Notes: generated by a model from the sequence alone, not told the origin. Counted from the first letter of the stretch, positions 35,113-48,349 are shown. The stretch is DNA of 64,000 nt from Nymphaea colorata (GCF_008831285.2 NC_045138.2:7159205-7223204); one strand, 5' to 3'. Numbers and translations: made by a program.

Positions 35113-36477
35113 GGCATGAACATGGAGGATATGAAACAAAAAGAGACTTTGTTCTTTCGTCCTCCCCTTCCAAAAAGAAAATGCATTTTTACAAGTGGTT
35201 GTAAAATATTTTCTACTTAAATTAAAAAAAATTCAATAGCATGCTTTAGTTTTGCAAAATCTTCGAGCAAAATATTTAAGCTTCAAAAAACATTTAGAAG
35301 CTTGCGGCCTTATTTTCTGTAAACCAACAAAAGAAATAAGACACCGGATTATTTGTAAATTTTCTTCAGAAGCATGCTTAGATTTTGTAAATGTCCAAGA
35401 TGATCTCTTTAATCAAAATCGACTTCAAAATCATGTTCTCTACGTGTAAACATGTTATATTTATTAAAAATAATAGGAATATTTGACATTTTTATGTTCA
35501 TCAATATTTTAAACGCCATAAAATATCCTATACATGTCATATCCTAAAGACGCCAAGGTTGACTCTTCATAAAGCAACTCTACATATCAAGACTGAGATC
35601 TAAAGAGCACCCTGCACAGCCGTTTCTAAAAGATCTAAACCGCAGTTCAACTGAATTTACTCGTTTATTCTTAGAGTTGGAAGTAGAACTCGCTCAAAAA
35701 AAAAAAAAAAAAAAGTCGAGCTCCACTAGTTATAAACGAGTCAAGTTCAAGTTTAAATGTATATTTGAAATGTTAACCAAAATTCAAGTTTTAAGACGTC
35801 GACTCATTTAAGCATCGTTATGCATGACTACGTAAATTTGGTTCATCGTAGTTGAATTACTTAAATTAGTTATCTAAATAAACGAGTTGATAAGTTAAAA
35901 AAAAAAAAAAAAAAAAAACCTTGTCAACACAGAGTAGTCCGGTCCAGCTTCAGCTGTTCTATAAAACTCGACTTAAATTCAAGCTGAGGTATTTGTTTAG
36001 TAAAGTTGAGCTCGAGCTAGAACTCGGTTCGTATGCAACCCATTCTGTTACAAGGCAGAAGTCTCATGTCCTCAAGTCAATGCGCAGTCTTTGAAGATTA
36101 TCTGGTGCAGGTGAAATCATGCTCTAGTCAACACGTGCCAGAGGTTGAGAGATCTACCAAATTCAGACGGCCCTAATTCGACGAACGTCTATCGTTCGCT
36201 ATCAACTTGTGATCATGATTCAAACTAAAGGATGGTCAGGTCAGCTTCCAAAACCATGAGTTAGAAAGGGAACAAGAGAAAGAATTCAATCTCGATCGAT
36301 GGATTGATCAAACACAACGCCACTCCCTTTCCTACTCCTCTCTGTTCTCATTTTCTGTTCGAGTTTCCAAATTCACATTCATAAATTTCTATATTGAAAA
36401 GTCATCATGTTCTAGAAACGAGCCAAAGATCCTCAGGAATTAAGCATGTAAAGCAAAACTTTATAGATCTCTCTCTC

Positions 36478-36485
36478 TATAAATA
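36478..36485 (+). promoter_or_regulatory. TATA box of DIR2
   Basis: TATAAATA, 68 bp before the chosen ATG. An upstream in-frame ATG at 36495 lies only 10 bp after this box, before any plausible transcription start, which decides for the start at 36546. Confidence 0.78.
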
Positions 36486-36545
36486 CTACCTGCAGTGCAT
36501 GCCTCCTCATCATCGGCTTTCATGTTTCACAGCAAAGCCAACGCA

Positions 36546-37118
36546 ATGGCGTATTCCCTTCTTCCAAAACGCTCAGCCACTATCTTCCTCTATACCTTCT
36601 TCTTCCTTGTCGCCGTAGCAGTGGATGCCAAACTTGTTCATAGTCAAGGAGTCCTCCACAGGCCACCGAAGGAGAAGATATCCCACCTCCATTTCTACTT
36701 CCACGACATCCTCAGCGGCCGGAATCCGACTGCAGTACCCATTGCCGGAGCGAGGAACCGGACCTCAGCGACGGGGTTTGGTGATGTTATAATGATCGAT
36801 GACCCCTTGACGGAAGGGCCCGAGTTGTCTTCCAAGCTGGTGGGAAGAGCCCAGGGAATCTACGCTTCGGCCGGGCAGCAAGAAGCGAGCTTGCTCATGG
36901 CAGTGAACTACGTGTTCATGGAGGGGAAGTACAACGGCAGCAGCTTGAGCATTTTGGGGAGGAACGCGGTGATGCAGAGAGTAAGGGAGATGCCGGTGGT
37001 GGGTGGTAGCGGTCTGTTCAGGATGGCCCGCGGCTACGCCCTTGCGAGGACTCACTGGTTTAATGCAAACACGGGAGACGCCATTGTGGAGTACAATGTC
37101 TATGTCGTCCATTATTAG
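36546..37118 (+). CDS. Dirigent protein DIR2 (intact)
   Basis: Single exon, 190 codons, the normal dirigent length. Residues 1-28 form a signal peptide (hydrophobic core around ATIFLYTFFFLVAVAV, cleavage likely after VDA). The mature domain has HLHFYFHD (47-54), a FGDVIMIDDPLTEGPE strand-loop (78-93), VGRAQGIYA (99-107), EGKYNGS (126-132), the VVGGSGLFRMARGY hallmark (151-164) and the C-terminal VEYNVYVVHY (181-190). N-glycosylation sequons are NRT (71) and NGS (130). Motifs place it in the DIR-b/d group; family members are secreted and guide stereoselective coupling of monolignol radicals or related phenolics, but the substrate cannot be inferred. The upstream ATG at 36495 is rejected. It differs from DIR4 at many residues (for example QQEAS and NAVMQR) and is closest to broken DIR3. 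Confidence 0.95.
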   Translation: MAYSLLPKRSATIFLYTFFFLVAVAVDAKLVHSQGVLHRPPKEKISHLHFYFHDILSGRNPTAVPIAGARNRTSATGFGDVIMIDDPLTEGPELSSKLVGRAQGIYASAGQQEASLLMAVNYVFMEGKYNGSSLSILGRNAVMQRVREMPVVGGSGLFRMARGYALARTHWFNANTGDAIVEYNVYVVHY

Positions 37119-37195
37119 TTAATCACATGTGCCGCCATGTAATAAGATATCCCAATATTTTCTCTTCTATGTTATTCTTTAATATTATTTGTATG

Positions 37196-37201
37196 AATAA
37201 A
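37196..37201 (+). promoter_or_regulatory. Polyadenylation signal of DIR2
   Basis: AATAAA 78 bp after the stop, in TATGAATAAAATAATTAATTA. The same sequence follows the 3' half of DIR3 at 48340, showing that the 3' flank was duplicated with the gene. Confidence 0.6.
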
Positions 37202-37779
37202 ATAATTAATTATTTAGAGATTTTAAGTTACCCTTAACATCCTAATAGAGAGATTTGAAAACAAATTTCGTAACCTATCTTGAACTCCGTCCTTAAGAAA
37301 AAGCAATGCATCTAGGACATCCAAAATGAAGAATAGCATTCCATTCCACTTTTGGTCAGAACTTCAAACGATTTGTTTGACTAGTGACCTTCAGTGTCAT
37401 CAATGAAAATGAAATTCATCCGTCAAACCTTATTCCGTAAGAGTTTGATGAGTCCTCTTCTTTCAGAAAGCACTTAAGAATTGGGATGAGTCGATATCGG
37501 TTGATAATGTGAGAACACTTTTGAATGTCAAGACGGACTTCTAAACCAACCCGAAAAGGGTTTTGAGGTTGGACTAGGTAGGAAGAATGAATTTATGTCT
37601 GGACGTAGCTGGCCAAGGCCACTCAAACTTCAACCTAAAGAAATAGCCAAAAGGTATGTTATTATCGAACCCAAATTTAAAAAGAAAGAACTATGCTATT
37701 GACCGAACAAAGAACCCTAAATCTATGCCCCTTAATGAATCGAACCGCCCTTCACCTTTGTTTGATTTTGACGGAAAAA

Positions 37780-38552
37780 TGTTATTTGGTGCATTGTGCA
37801 CAGCCCCTAAAACCATGACATATTGACTTCTAGCCCACTTTTAAAATGATCTTTGCTCAGGTGTCATGCCCAGACACACATTTAAATTATACATAGGTTT
37901 ATGCATATAACCACATTTAAATTACAAAGTAAAACCAAAATTTTTATTTAAACATCCTAATAAAAAGATTTGAAGCAAAAAGGTTACTTGGTGCATTGTG
38001 CATAGCCCCCAATGCATGATATGAGGACTTCTAGCCTACTTTTAAAATGGTCTTCACTCAGGTGTTATGTTCAGCACACATTTGTATTATGTATAGGTCT
38101 GTGTATATAACCACCTTTAAATTACCAAAGTAAAACCAAAATTTTTACTTAAACATTCTAATAGAGAGATTTGAAGGTAAAAGGTTACATGGTGCATTGT
38201 GCACGGCCCTCAATGCATGACATGTGGACCTCTACCCCACTTTTAAAATTGTCATGGCTCGGGTGTCATGCCCAGTCACACATTTGTATTGTTCATAGGT
38301 ATGTGCATAGAACCACCTTTAAATTAAAAAGTGAAACCAAAATATTTACTTAAACATCTTAATAGAGAGATTTAAAGGTAAAAGGTTACTTGGTGCATGG
38401 TGCACAACCCTCAATGCATGACATGTGGACCTCTAGCCTATTTTTAAAATGGTATTGGCTCAGGTGTCATGCTCAGTCATACCTTTGTATTGTGCATAGG
38501 TCTATGCATATAACTACCTTTTAAATTATAGAATTGAAACCAAAATTTTTAC
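37780..38552. repeat. Tandem array of about 201 bp, nearly four units
   Basis: GTGCATTGTGCA-type anchors recur at 37790, 37991, 38193 and 38394. Each unit contains CACTTTTAAAATG, GGTGTCATGC, CATATAACCACCTTTAAATTA and ends CTAATAGAGAGATTTGAAGG. A similar end motif at 37236 suggests that the array grew from the original downstream flank of DIR2. The corresponding DNA after DIR3 has no array. No gene inside. Confidence 0.88.
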
Positions 38553-40466
<1,914 letters not shown>

Positions 40467-40524
40467 TATGTCGTATCCAATTCCATTAACTTCTGTTTTT
40501 TTGATAAAAGGAAGCATTCACTTT

Positions 40525-40557
<33 letters not shown>

Positions 40558-40558
40558 A

Positions 40559-42470
40559 AACCGCCGTACTTGTTGGAAGCAGGATCGACCGGGCGTACAC
40601 ATTTTCTGTTAATTGGCAAGGTCTGTGTGGGGCCGTTGGGTGTACACATTTTTCAATTGCAAGTCATATTCGTTTACGTCTTGAAGCAGTACATCCATGA
40701 ACTGAACGGCAAGAAATGTTCAATTTTTCATCGTTTTAAGTCGTATTTGCTTCTTCTGCTTGCATCGTAACCATAGCCCCCCAGTCCATTAAGGATGCTT
40801 TTCCACGACCATGAGTATAGAGATTTTGACCTTGAATTCCACATATTCTCAGATCCAAGATCTTTAGTCCGGGCAAACTTTGCCCATAGTAAGATAGAAG
40901 TACGGGCCTATAAAACTAAATAGATTAAGAACCAAGGCAGAACCAATTGGTGCTGGTGTGGGCAGTTGCCCACACTAGTCTCACAAAATTAGTTTAATAT
41001 GTATGTTAATGTTTTGATAGATTTGATTGTTATATATATAAGCGCCCAAAGAAATTAAAGGTATTAAATAAGCGCTCCCACAAAAAAAAAAAATTCTGGC
41101 TCCGCTAGTATTAAGAACTGTTAGATTAAGCCCATCCTGCCAGAATATGAGAGAAGTCTGTGTTTCCACCCTGAGTTTTTTTTTTTTTTTTTTTACCTTG
41201 TCTATTGTCTATTGGTTTAATACAAGTCTCTACATTCTTTTTCCCCACAAATAATAGGAGACATAGATAAGTAATAGGAAGGGAGGACTAGTCCCAGCCA
41301 AGGATTTGAGCTGCTTTGAAGATGTTTTTCTTTCATCAAAATCGATTTCAAAATCAGGTCCTCTCCATGTAAACATGTTAGATTATTAAAAAGGATCGGA
41401 ATATTTGACATTTTTATATTCTTCAATATTTCAAATGCCATAAAATCTTCTATACATGTCATATTCCAAAGACGACAAGATTGACTCTTCCTAAAGCAAC
41501 TCCAAATATCACGCCGACATAGACCTAAAAACCAACATACACAGTCCTTTATGAATCTTTTAACTGCAGTTTAACTATATGTTATTAAGGCTACACAACG
41601 AGTTAAGCCAATTCAAGCTCGAGTCAAAATCACTCAAAAAAATTTGAGTCCAGGTCCACTTGTTATAAATGAGTCGAGTTCAAGTTTAAATTTACATTTG
41701 AAATGTTAAGCAAGTCAAGTTCCAGTTATAAGATGTTGTATCATTTAAACTCAGTTTGGCTTGACTATGTGAAGCTGGGAGTTCATCATAGTTGAATTAG
41801 TTAAACTAGTTAACCAGCTATACAATTTAACAAATTAAAAAAACAAGACATGTTAATAAAAAAGATTTAAACGACTTAAGCGAGTTGAACTTGAGTTTCA
41901 CGTAGTCAGGTCGAGCTTGAGCTTGTTCTATGAAGCTCGACTTGAACAATCCGAACGCGCTGTTCAGATGGAGGACTCAGCTCGTATGCAGCCATATATG
42001 ACCCAGAAGCAGAAATCTGGTATTCTCAAGTCAATGAGCAAATTACAATCACTGAATCTTCGCTAAAGGATGTGAAGTCTCCGTGCTCTAGTCAACACGC
42101 GCCAGAAGTTGGGAGATCTACGAAATTCAGCCAGTTCGCTATCAATTTGTGATCATGATTCAACCTAAGGGATGGTTAGGTCAGCCTCCAAAACCAGGCG
42201 TTAGAAAGAGAGCAAGAGAAATAATTCAATCGACATCGATGAATTGATCAGAACACAACCGCCTTTTCCACTCCTCTCTGTTCACATTTTCTGTTCAAAT
42301 TTCCAAATCCCATTCATAAATTTCTTTACTGAAGAGCCATCATGCTCTAGAAATGACATCAAAGATCATGAGGAATTAAGCATGTAGAGCAAAACTATGT
42401 AGACCTCTCCCTCTATAAGTACTACCTGCAATGCATGCCTCCCCATCATCAGTTTTCTGTTTCACAGCAA
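40559..42470 (+). repeat. Duplicated upstream flank of DIR3 (third copy of the block)
   Basis: Matches 34440-36535 upstream of DIR2 and 60380-62495 in copy B. Anchors include CGGCAAGAAATGTTCAA (40708), ACATGTCATATTCCAAAGACG (split: 41452), AACACGCGCCAGAAGTTGGG (42093) and the promoter AGGAATTAAGCATGTA (42371 / 36436). It carries its own GAGCTCGA-rich stretch at 41590-41990 and an insertion near 40930-41110 with a GGTGTGGGCAGTTGCCCACAC palindrome-like motif and a TCTGGCTCCGCTAG end. Confidence 0.75.
42414..42419 (+). promoter_or_regulatory. TATA box of DIR3
   Basis: TATAAG, 67 bp before the ATG, at the position of TATAAATA in DIR2, with one change that weakens the consensus. Confidence 0.6.
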
Positions 42471-42480
42471 AGCCGACGCA

Positions 42481-42919
42481 ATGGCGCATTCCCTTCTTCC
42501 AAAATGCTCCGCATGCACCATCTTCCTTTTTAGCTTCTTCTTCCTCGTTGCCGTGGCAGTGGATGCCAAACTGGTTCATAGTCAAGGAGTACTCCACCGC
42601 CCACCGAAGGAGAAGACGTCCCACCTCCACTTCTACTTCCACGACATGGTCAACGGCCAGAATCAGACTGTAGTATGCCTTGCCGGTGCTGGGGACTGGG
42701 CCTCAGCAACGGGGTTTGGCGATGTTGTGATGAACGACGACCCCTTGACAGAAGGGCCTGAGTTGTCTTCCAAACTGGTGGGAAGAGCCCAAGCGCTCTA
42801 TGCTTCGGTCGGGCTGCAGGAAACGAGCTTGCTGATGGCAGTGAACTATGTGTTCAGGGAGGGAAAGTACAATGGCAGCAGCTTGAGCATTCTGGGGAGG
42901 AACACGGCGATGCGGCCGG
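42481..42919 (+). pseudogene. Dirigent gene DIR3, 5' part (interrupted by LTR element)
   Basis: The frame is open from ATG to the insertion: signal peptide ending VAVDA, HLHFYFHDMV, FGDVVMNDDPLTEGPE (the usual MIDD is MNDD), VGRAQALYASVG, LMAVNYVFREGKYNGS, up to NTAMRP. It is one codon longer than DIR4 in the signal peptide. At GCCGG (42915-42919) it is cut by a 5.2-kb LTR element. Translation through the junction runs only to a stop at 42975 inside the LTR and would lack the C-terminal strands. The missing part resumes at 48085. Closest relative in the window is DIR2. Confidence 0.93.
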
Positions 42920-43204
42920 TGATGGCACCTTCGTGTTGCAGCAGCAGCGGAAACAACAGTAGCGTCTCAGCGTGAAGAGGCAGCACCTGTGACAAATAGA
43001 GGAGAAAATTAAAGCTCGTAACTGCAAGTGGGCCCCTTGTAGTTGGCACCTTTATGTTGCAGCAGCAGCGAAAACAGCAGCAACGTCTCAGCATAAAGAG
43101 CATCACCTGTGACAAATAGAGAAGAAAATTAAAGCTTGTAACTGCAAGTGAGCCCCCTTGCAGTTATGAGATGAATGGGTTGGGCTCTTAGCCACTATCT
43201 AACA
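42920..43204 (-). repeat. 3' LTR of the element in DIR3, with an internal 121-bp tandem duplication
   Basis: Plus-strand limits TGATGGCACC...CTAACA. The first 121 bp (TGGCACCTTCGTGTTGCAGC onward) are repeated at 43043, so this LTR is 285 bp against 149 bp for the partner. Both end in CTAT(C/T)(C/T)AACA. Confidence 0.85.
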
Positions 43205-46200
43205 TCTCCCACTTGGCCATGAGACCGATAGATTGCTTCCACTATGTATGAGTTTTCTTAATCTTTAGTTACAAGGTTTTTCATAATTGGTTTGTCCTTC
43301 GTAACTTGAAATTTTGTTCAAGGTTTGTAGTGAGGTTTTTCTTTCAATGGTTTTCGATCACAACCTTTCAAGTATTTAATATATTTCACATTAGTTACGA
43401 GGTTATCTTCATTCACAAATATTTTTATCGTAACATGTTAAAACTTAGTCTCATGTAGACCATAAGCTTTACATAAAAGTCATCAAGAATTCTCTTGATA
43501 ATAATGCTAGCAATCATGTAAGCATTTGAAATGTACATGTATATTCTCTTCTTGTTCAACAATGAAACCAATCCTAGATACTTTCCAACCACCTAACAAA
43601 AAAGCAAACCAGGATGATCTTAGCCCCCATACGGGCTACATGCTTGGCTAATAAATCATTAGGAATTCTTTTTGCTAAAAAAGTTAGCAATTATATGAAT
43701 ATATCTTTTGTTTCATTCATACATCTGAAAACATTTGACTGCCATAGAACAAGGTCAACTTGGACTTTCTAATGCATACTAATAAGCTAAATTAAAAAGT
43801 TTGTATAAAGTCCAGCACAGAAACTAATATGCTTAGAAAGCAAATGGTATATTTTCATTTTATTGTTTTCTACAATTACTTAACTCGTTTAGCAATAGGT
43901 GTTCCAAAACATTCATTCTAAATTCATGCAATACATAATCATATGACAAAACACATATTTGTTTTGCAAATGGTATGTTCGAGTGTGCTCCCACTTTTCA
44001 AATGTTTACATAATCATTATTTTGATTAACAATACACCTAATCTTTAGTGATCCGTCCCCACAGGTTTTGAAATGCCCGGGGGGTGAAACCAGTGCCTCT
44101 ACCCTTGTATATGCCCTTATCTCGCCTCTTCGGGTCAACTTCGTAGTGAGATGTCCTTTTCATAGATCCTTCGAGCGAGAAAGGTGTTGCACCTTACCAA
44201 AAAAGCAAGGAGCATACTGCGAGTAGGAAGTGGAATTGATACAATGGATTCAGAAGCATCAAACCTCTCTTTTTTCAGAAGAATCGAAACACATCGAAAT
44301 GGTTCCATGAAGTTGGAAGCACTTTTGACGATTTCCTGAGTGTTATGGAAAGGTCAGGACTTTCTGTAAAGGTCATGACTCATTATGGAAAAGTCAGGAT
44401 CCAGAAAAGTATGACCATTTAAAAGAATGAGCAATTAACTCATAGTCTATCATACAAGTACTTTTTATCTTGCATAGTTTTTATCAATATACCCTTTCAT
44501 AGAAAAAATTTCATTTAACTCATCATTCATATAATAACTTTCCTTACCAAATATTTAAATAATAACAAGCAAATAAATTGCTTACTGTTATGTCACATTT
44601 GTCAAGCATTTCATAAAGCTCAACACATAGTTCCACTATCATGCATAGAATAACAATTTAAGTATCGCCATTCAAGTATTTCACAAAATGATCATTGAGA
44701 TCGATAATAAGCTTCAGTCGGTTCATTACCAAACTGATTCTTAGTCGGTTCATTGCTTAACTGTTTATTAACATATCTAATCGGTCAAACTTGATAATCA
44801 AAAGAATCATTATTTTAAAACTTTTAGAATAATTCCATCTCATGTAAAAAAGAAAAAATTATCATACCCTACTTTTATTTGGGTATCCAATACATATGTA
44901 TTTGCAAACATATCATTTCATTTGCAGATATGTATTCAACATGCATTCTGATCTCCAAAGATCTCAATACAGATCAAGTTAGTGTGAATATCATTATATT
45001 CACGAGTGTTATTTTACACCTCATGACAAATATTAAAATCAAAATCATTCTTAAACAAGAACTTAGTAGCATACTAACATAGTTGGATCCACTAATGAAC
45101 AATTAACATAATATCATTGGATCTAATATAAACAAGACATGGATGTTTAACAATATATCTAAATATATTGAAATCTGAATCAAATCTGTTTGCATGATGG
45201 ATCTTTAAGGAATAAATAGATCCAATTCCAAATGCTACATGATGATAAAGATTCAGATTATCTTAACATAGATCCAAACTAGTAATATCCACAATACAAC
45301 TAATATGAATTTAAAACACATGATCCTCATTGAAATATTATACAATATGGTTCAACAACCATATTTAAATCAATGCTAACTCATCTCTCTTTTGAGAAAA
45401 AGAAGTTACCATGTACTAGCACTTTAGTACTATAAAGCTTCAAATAAATGCATTCTTGCTAATACGAATTTTAGTTCAAGAGTGTTATGTTACATCCCTT
45501 GAGCCTATATTAAAAACAAATTTATTTTCTTAAGAAAGAGAAGAAAATGAAGCATTATTCAATAGTTTCCTATAATGATCTTTGAATCTAGAATGACAAC
45601 AAATACTACAGTATGATCAAATCCAAAAGCAAATATGATAACATATATTGGAACCAAAGCAAACAGGATATGATCTTTTTTTTTCACATATCCAAACAAG
45701 TTTTAAATATGAAGCTAAACTTTATGTAATGTGGATTTCATAAATTCAAATATAGAAATTCAGATCATATCAACATAGATCCAAACACAACAATAAAAAA
45801 AGATAATAAATATCTCGTCCCAAAACACAATCTAGCTTTCTTAAGTCAACACCAAAGATTTTTTTTCATTTTTCATATGATGCAAGTCGAAATTCACACC
45901 CGTAGTCATCTTTAATAAGGGCAAATAAAATTTCAAGTACTAGAATATTTAGTACAACAGACCTTCAAATAAGATATTTCATTATGCTTAAGTGTGTTAA
46001 CTGCAGGCAAAAAAGACAAACATGATGATATATTGGATTCAATGTAAGTACATGTATTTGGAGCCAATGATCGAAACAAGTTAGCTTAGATCCAAATCTA
46101 TCATGAACTAAGCATAATGCCATATGTATCTCACCATGTCTAAGAGTCTGAGCAAATCAACATACAATAATATAATCATTCCTTTTAACTATGATAAACA

Positions 46201-47918
46201 TACAATAATGTAATCTTTGTCTCAGGATATTCTTTCATAAGGAGCAAAAGAAATTCTTTTTTTAGCACTTTAGTGCTACTCACTTAAAAATTGTACAACT
46301 TGTAAAATCATTAGATCTAAAAATCAATGCATATCATGATATGTTTAGGTCTAACATAGCCAAGATCTTAATCTTGAACAAAAGGCGTAAACGAGTCAAA
46401 TCAAATCATGGTCCAAAAAGGTTCAATGTTTACCGTGAGATCCAAATTCAACAGCCAAATGAACATATAAAACAAAATTTTGGTCATAACTAATATCAAC
46501 ATAGAGCTAAATTGACAACGAATATCCATAAGGTATGCATTATAGCATATATTTGAACCAATATAAATAAGATATGAATTTTTTAACCAATGTCCAAACA
46601 AATTCAGACCTTCAAGAATTTAAGGTTCAACATATATGGATACACCCTCAACCACATCCAACCATACAATAGGCATGAGTGTGCAACATGTAGAGATTCA
46701 AAAATACAAAGTGGATAATAGTCAGATCCAAAACCAAAAAGCTCATGGCATCCACATCATTACAATCACAGATCTGGATATAATAATACCCACAATATAA
46801 CCAATAATGATTTGAACAAGAAAGCATATTTCACTTCAGATAGTATAAACCTAGATTCAACAAAAACATTCAAATCGCAACTAGAATTTTAGTTAGTAAA
46901 AAGAGATTGACATTCCTTATCAAATTCATTTCATTGTGTTCATTTTTCTTTATATCAACACATCCAAATCCAACACCATTTCGATTCTCTTCAAGTCAAG
47001 GCGCGAGGAAAACCTTGCTACCGGTGAGGGAGACTCCAATGATTCTCACTACTCTGTCCTCCTTCTCGCGGAAGCAACAGGTGCAGTGGCTCAAACTCTC
47101 AACGAGGTGCAAGAAGCTCTAAGGAGGAAGACGGTAGCCGAGGCGAGAGGCAAGTGAGTGCTCACGCCTGCTAAACTTCATTTGCTAGACCCAAAAAAAT
47201 AGACGGCTGAACAATAGGTGCTCTCAAATCCTCTGAACAGGGGCTTGGGTCGTGTCAGAAAAAAAAAAAAGGAGCACCGGTTGGGTTTCCCTTGGCTGTG
47301 ATGGACAAGACAAAAAACAAAAAAAAAATGACGAGAGAGACGGCCAACAACTGAAGCAACTATCAAATACTTTCTGCTATGGTTTTGGGTCTCTGCTAGA
47401 AGAGAAGACCGAACAGAGCAGCCGCGGGTTTTCGGTTGTTCCAGAGTGTCTGGTTTAAAGAAGAAGAAAAAAAATTTACCAGAGGCTTCAAATCGCAGGT
47501 TACAACAAAAAGGTAATCGTGTCTCTCTTGTCTAGCGCATATGCCCTTTCAGATTTTTATTGTTCTCAGTGTTTTTCCTTTCCGAGACTGACATCAGGAT
47601 CGTTGACAGGGGTCTAGAGATCAATTCCATTTTATGTTTCTCTCAACCTCAGAGATACATAACACAGAGCACAGCATTATATATCAAATCCAAAAAAAAG
47701 GAACGCTTTTCTATTCTGTCTAGCATGGTTCGATGCAAACTGTCTAGTATGTTTCATGTAAACTTTCTAGCATGCTTCATGTAAACAGTCTAGGCATGCT
47801 TCATATTCAGAGATACATATTTGAACTGCATGATAAGAAAGACGATGTTCGTATGTGCACACGTAGCGTTCATCATAGGCAACACAGAGGTATGCTTTTA
47901 CTTGCTTGAATTCAACAA

Positions 47919-47935
47919 CCTGGCTCTGAGACCAC
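47919..47935 (-). other. Primer-binding site (initiator tRNA-Met type)
   Basis: Minus strand reads TGGTCTCAGAGCCAGG immediately after the LTR end, one change from the plant TGGTATCAGAGC primer site. It fixes element orientation and the LTR boundary. Confidence 0.75.
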
Positions 47936-48084
47936 TGATAGCACCTTTGTGTTGCAGCAACAGCGGAAACAGCAGCAGTGTCTCAGCGTGAAGAGGCAGC
48001 ACCTGTGACAAATAGAGGAGAAAATTAAAGATCCTACTTGCAGTTACAAGATCAATGGGTAGGGCTCTTGGCCACTATCCAACA
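47936..48084 (-). repeat. 5' LTR of the element in DIR3
   Basis: 149 bp, minus strand TGTTGGATAG...GGTGCTATCA, so it starts TG and ends CA. It contains the same AGCACCTTTGTGTTGCAGC and GACAAATAGAGGAGAAAAT blocks as the other LTR with few substitutions, so insertion is not very old. Confidence 0.85.
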
Positions 48085-48349
48085 GCCGGTGAGGGAGATG
48101 GTGGTGGTCGGCGGCAGCTGTCTGTTCAGGATTGCCCGTGGCTACGCCATTGCGAGGACTCACCGGTTTGATGCAAACATGACCACTATCGAGTACAATG
48201 TCTATGTCGTCCTTTATGAGTTAATTAGAAGAGGCCACATGGCTGCAATGGAATATATCCCAATATTTTTCCTTTGTAGGTTCATCCTGTTGTTGTTGTT
48301 TGTGATCATGTTATATTATTCTTTAATAATATTTATACGAATAAAATAA
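48085..48349 (+). pseudogene. Dirigent gene DIR3, 3' part
   Basis: It resumes with the duplicated GCCGG and encodes VREMVVVGGSCLFRIARGYA, ARTHRFDAN, then IEYNVYVVLY. Two codons of the TGDA turn are deleted. The normal stop TAG after VVHY has become GAG, so the frame would run on for about 35 codons to the TAA at 48347, which lies in the AATAAA region. The hallmark GGSGLFR is GGSCLFR. These extra changes suggest relaxed constraint after the LTR insertion, or before it. Confidence 0.9.

Larger units (their letters stand above)
27089..36235 (+). repeat. Segmental duplication, copy A (contains DIR1, leads into DIR2)
   Basis: Aligns collinearly by eye with 55503-62495. Anchors include ATGGCCAGGGGAAAA (27201 / 55618), GACGAATTCAATAACGAAAA (27549 / 56010), GGGACCCCAAAAAAGC (28226 / 56919), the whole dirigent gene, GAAAGG-GGACGACTTAGATTG (33262 / 59313) and ACGAACGTCTATC (36180 / 62449). 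Differences are insertions in A (about 180 bp near 28700; a 2.3-kb element at 30947-33257), microsatellite length and substitutions. The left edge lies inside the GGCGGAGC-type repeat. Confidence 0.85.
42920..48084 (-). mobile_element. Non-autonomous LTR retrotransposon (LARD-like) inserted in DIR3
   Basis: LTRs sit at both ends (42920-43204 and 47936-48084), and the dirigent sequence GCCGG is duplicated at 42915-42919 and 48085-48089, a normal 5-bp target duplication. Primer-binding site (47919-47935) and polypurine tract (AAGTGGGAGA, minus strand, 43205-43218) show that the element points to the minus strand. The 4.7-kb interior has no gag, protease, integrase or RT on either strand. It is very AT-rich except for two GC-richer islands, 44045-44230 and 46990-47160. 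Length, terminal signals and lack of coding fit a large retrotransposon derivative that depends on another element. Confidence 0.88.

Noticed and set aside
36495..36545. Upstream in-frame ATG extending DIR2 by 17 codons
   Set aside because: Only 10 bp after the TATA box, adds a non-signal leader, and is not shared by the other copies.
37780..38552. Regular array considered as CRISPR
   Set aside because: The whole 201-bp unit is repeated, with no short repeat and unique spacer pattern, in a plant nuclear context.
41217..41462. 81-codon minus-strand ORF
   Set aside because: Lies in duplicated non-coding flank; the homologous sequence at 35.4-35.6 kb and 61.7-61.9 kb does not preserve the frame.
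44045..44230. Possible plastid or rRNA insertion in the LTR element
   Set aside because: The words look structured but I could not match them to a specific organelle or rRNA sequence from memory, so no such call is made.
46936..47157. 73-codon ORF in the GC-richer part of the LTR element
   Set aside because: Antisense to the element, no homology recognised, ends arbitrary; treated as leader-type non-coding sequence.
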